Source: Aliivibrio sp. 1S175 (GTDB lineage: Bacteria > Pseudomonadota > Gammaproteobacteria > Enterobacterales > Vibrionaceae). From it: a stretch of 64,000 nucleotides of DNA. The notes under the pieces are model-generated. The model worked only from the letters and a program-made list of their open reading frames with translations, ran no database searches and was not told where the DNA came from. Within the stretch, counting starts at the first letter, position 1. Each line of letters starts with the position of its first letter. Position numbers and translations under genes: made by a program. The stretch lies in the NCBI RefSeq assembly GCF_001690985.1, contig NZ_MAJS01000018.1, positions 44,850 through 108,849 of the forward strand, in the 5' to 3' direction. This document shows positions 63,638-64,000 of this stretch, piece by piece.

Positions 63638-64000
63638 TCACTCTGTAACTTCATCTTGCTGATAAATTGGATGTTTATATTTATCATTTAGTCTTTTGAT
63701 CTTGACTACTTCCATTTCTGGGAAAAGTGAAATCAAATGATTAAGTAGCTCAGCTTTTTTTTCGAGAGTCGGCGTATATATATCACCCACATATTCAAAG
63801 CTTCCCTTCCCAGGGACCGAGAGTGATACCACACCATCATTCATCACATTAAAAGCAACACTACGTTCATCAATGAATATATAGCTCTTATCTACGGTTG
63901 ACTGGAAATTTGTCATCCCAAATGACATGAGCGCAAAAGCCCCTGCTCCAACAAAAGCCAATGGGCCAAGCATAAAGGCAACGATAATACAGACCACAAT
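63638..64000 (-). CDS. Unrecognised membrane-anchored protein (partial)
   Basis: The frame runs off the right edge. The 119 visible residues begin with hydrophobic sequence (IIVAFMLGPLAFVGAGAFAL), then a globular part with beta-like strands (SYIFIDERSVAFNVMNDGVVSLSV) and a hydrophilic C-terminus ending QQDEVTE. The GTG at 63997 is probably internal. It lies immediately beyond the ackA remnant, so it may belong to an inserted element. I do not recognise the family. Confidence 0.5.
   Translation of the reverse strand: MVVCIIVAFMLGPLAFVGAGAFALMSFGMTNFQSTVDKSYIFIDERSVAFNVMNDGVVSLSVPGKGSFEYVGDIYTPTLEKKAELLNHLISLFPEMEVVKIKRLNDKYKHPIYQQDEVTE

Overview
The window looks like a stretch of a Vibrionaceae genome, most likely the Aliivibrio/Vibrio fischeri group and probably its second chromosome. 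This is inferred from the low GC content, an OmpU-like porin, KtrAB, a TonB2/TtpC-type energising cluster and Vibrio-like versions of SpeG, AroG and RNase II. No rRNA operon, CRISPR array or complete insertion sequence was seen. Most of it reads as chromosomal backbone with well-formed operons and shared bidirectional terminators.

Layout, left to right. 1-4.9 kb: tail of a membrane protein, an AstE-like deacylase, pyrC with a PurR-like box, an aldo/keto reductase, a small secreted protein, a DUF3820 protein and a Nudix hydrolase. 5-9.4 kb: cytochrome c', cytochrome b and an MscS channel on +, then ktrAB on -. 9.4-16.1 kb: deoD behind an elaborate control region, a transposase-like zinc-ribbon protein, a SorC-type regulator, and a tandem TPR/GGDEF pair in which the first member carries a decayed GGDEF domain. 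16.1-21.6 kb: a 63-aa protein behind a structured leader, a 29-codon membrane peptide gene, a 5'-nucleotidase homologue with no signal peptide, a YbjD-like OLD-family protein and aroG. 21.8-26.6 kb: a polar amino-acid ABC transporter, a YciC-like membrane protein and speG. 26.8-36.4 kb: deaD, rnb, a ComFB-like protein divergent from a membrane diguanylate cyclase, a YiaW/YiaV pair and a BCCT transporter.

36.4-42.8 kb: a three-gene envelope operon (DUF4056, D15-like barrel, second barrel), rhlE, a porin and tRNA-Ser(UGA). 43-49.3 kb: a class V PLP enzyme overlapping a 2-oxoglutarate dioxygenase, a Bcr/CflA exporter divergent from a LysR regulator, a LysE exporter, a small protein and a YcdX-like PHP phosphatase. 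49.3-61.4 kb: a leftward iron-uptake block with an AraC regulator, a TonB-dependent receptor behind a Fur box, fhuC-fhuD-fhuB, DUF3450, ttpC, exbB2, exbD2, tonB2 and a TPR protein. The receptor, ABC importer and energising complex together form a complete hydroxamate-siderophore uptake route. 61.5-64 kb: a YbiT-type ABC-F ATPase, a gene-poor stretch with several hairpins, a short remnant of an acetate kinase 3' end, and an unrecognised gene running off the edge, which looks like the border of an insertion or deletion.

The least explained items are the degenerate/active GGDEF tandem with its 12-bp hairpin, the ComFB-like/diguanylate cyclase neighbourhood, the transposase-like protein in the deoD cluster, the dioxygenase/PLP-enzyme pair, the tiny membrane peptide, the structured leader of the 63-aa gene, and the ackA-remnant junction. 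All function calls come from reading sequence by eye; no database search was run.
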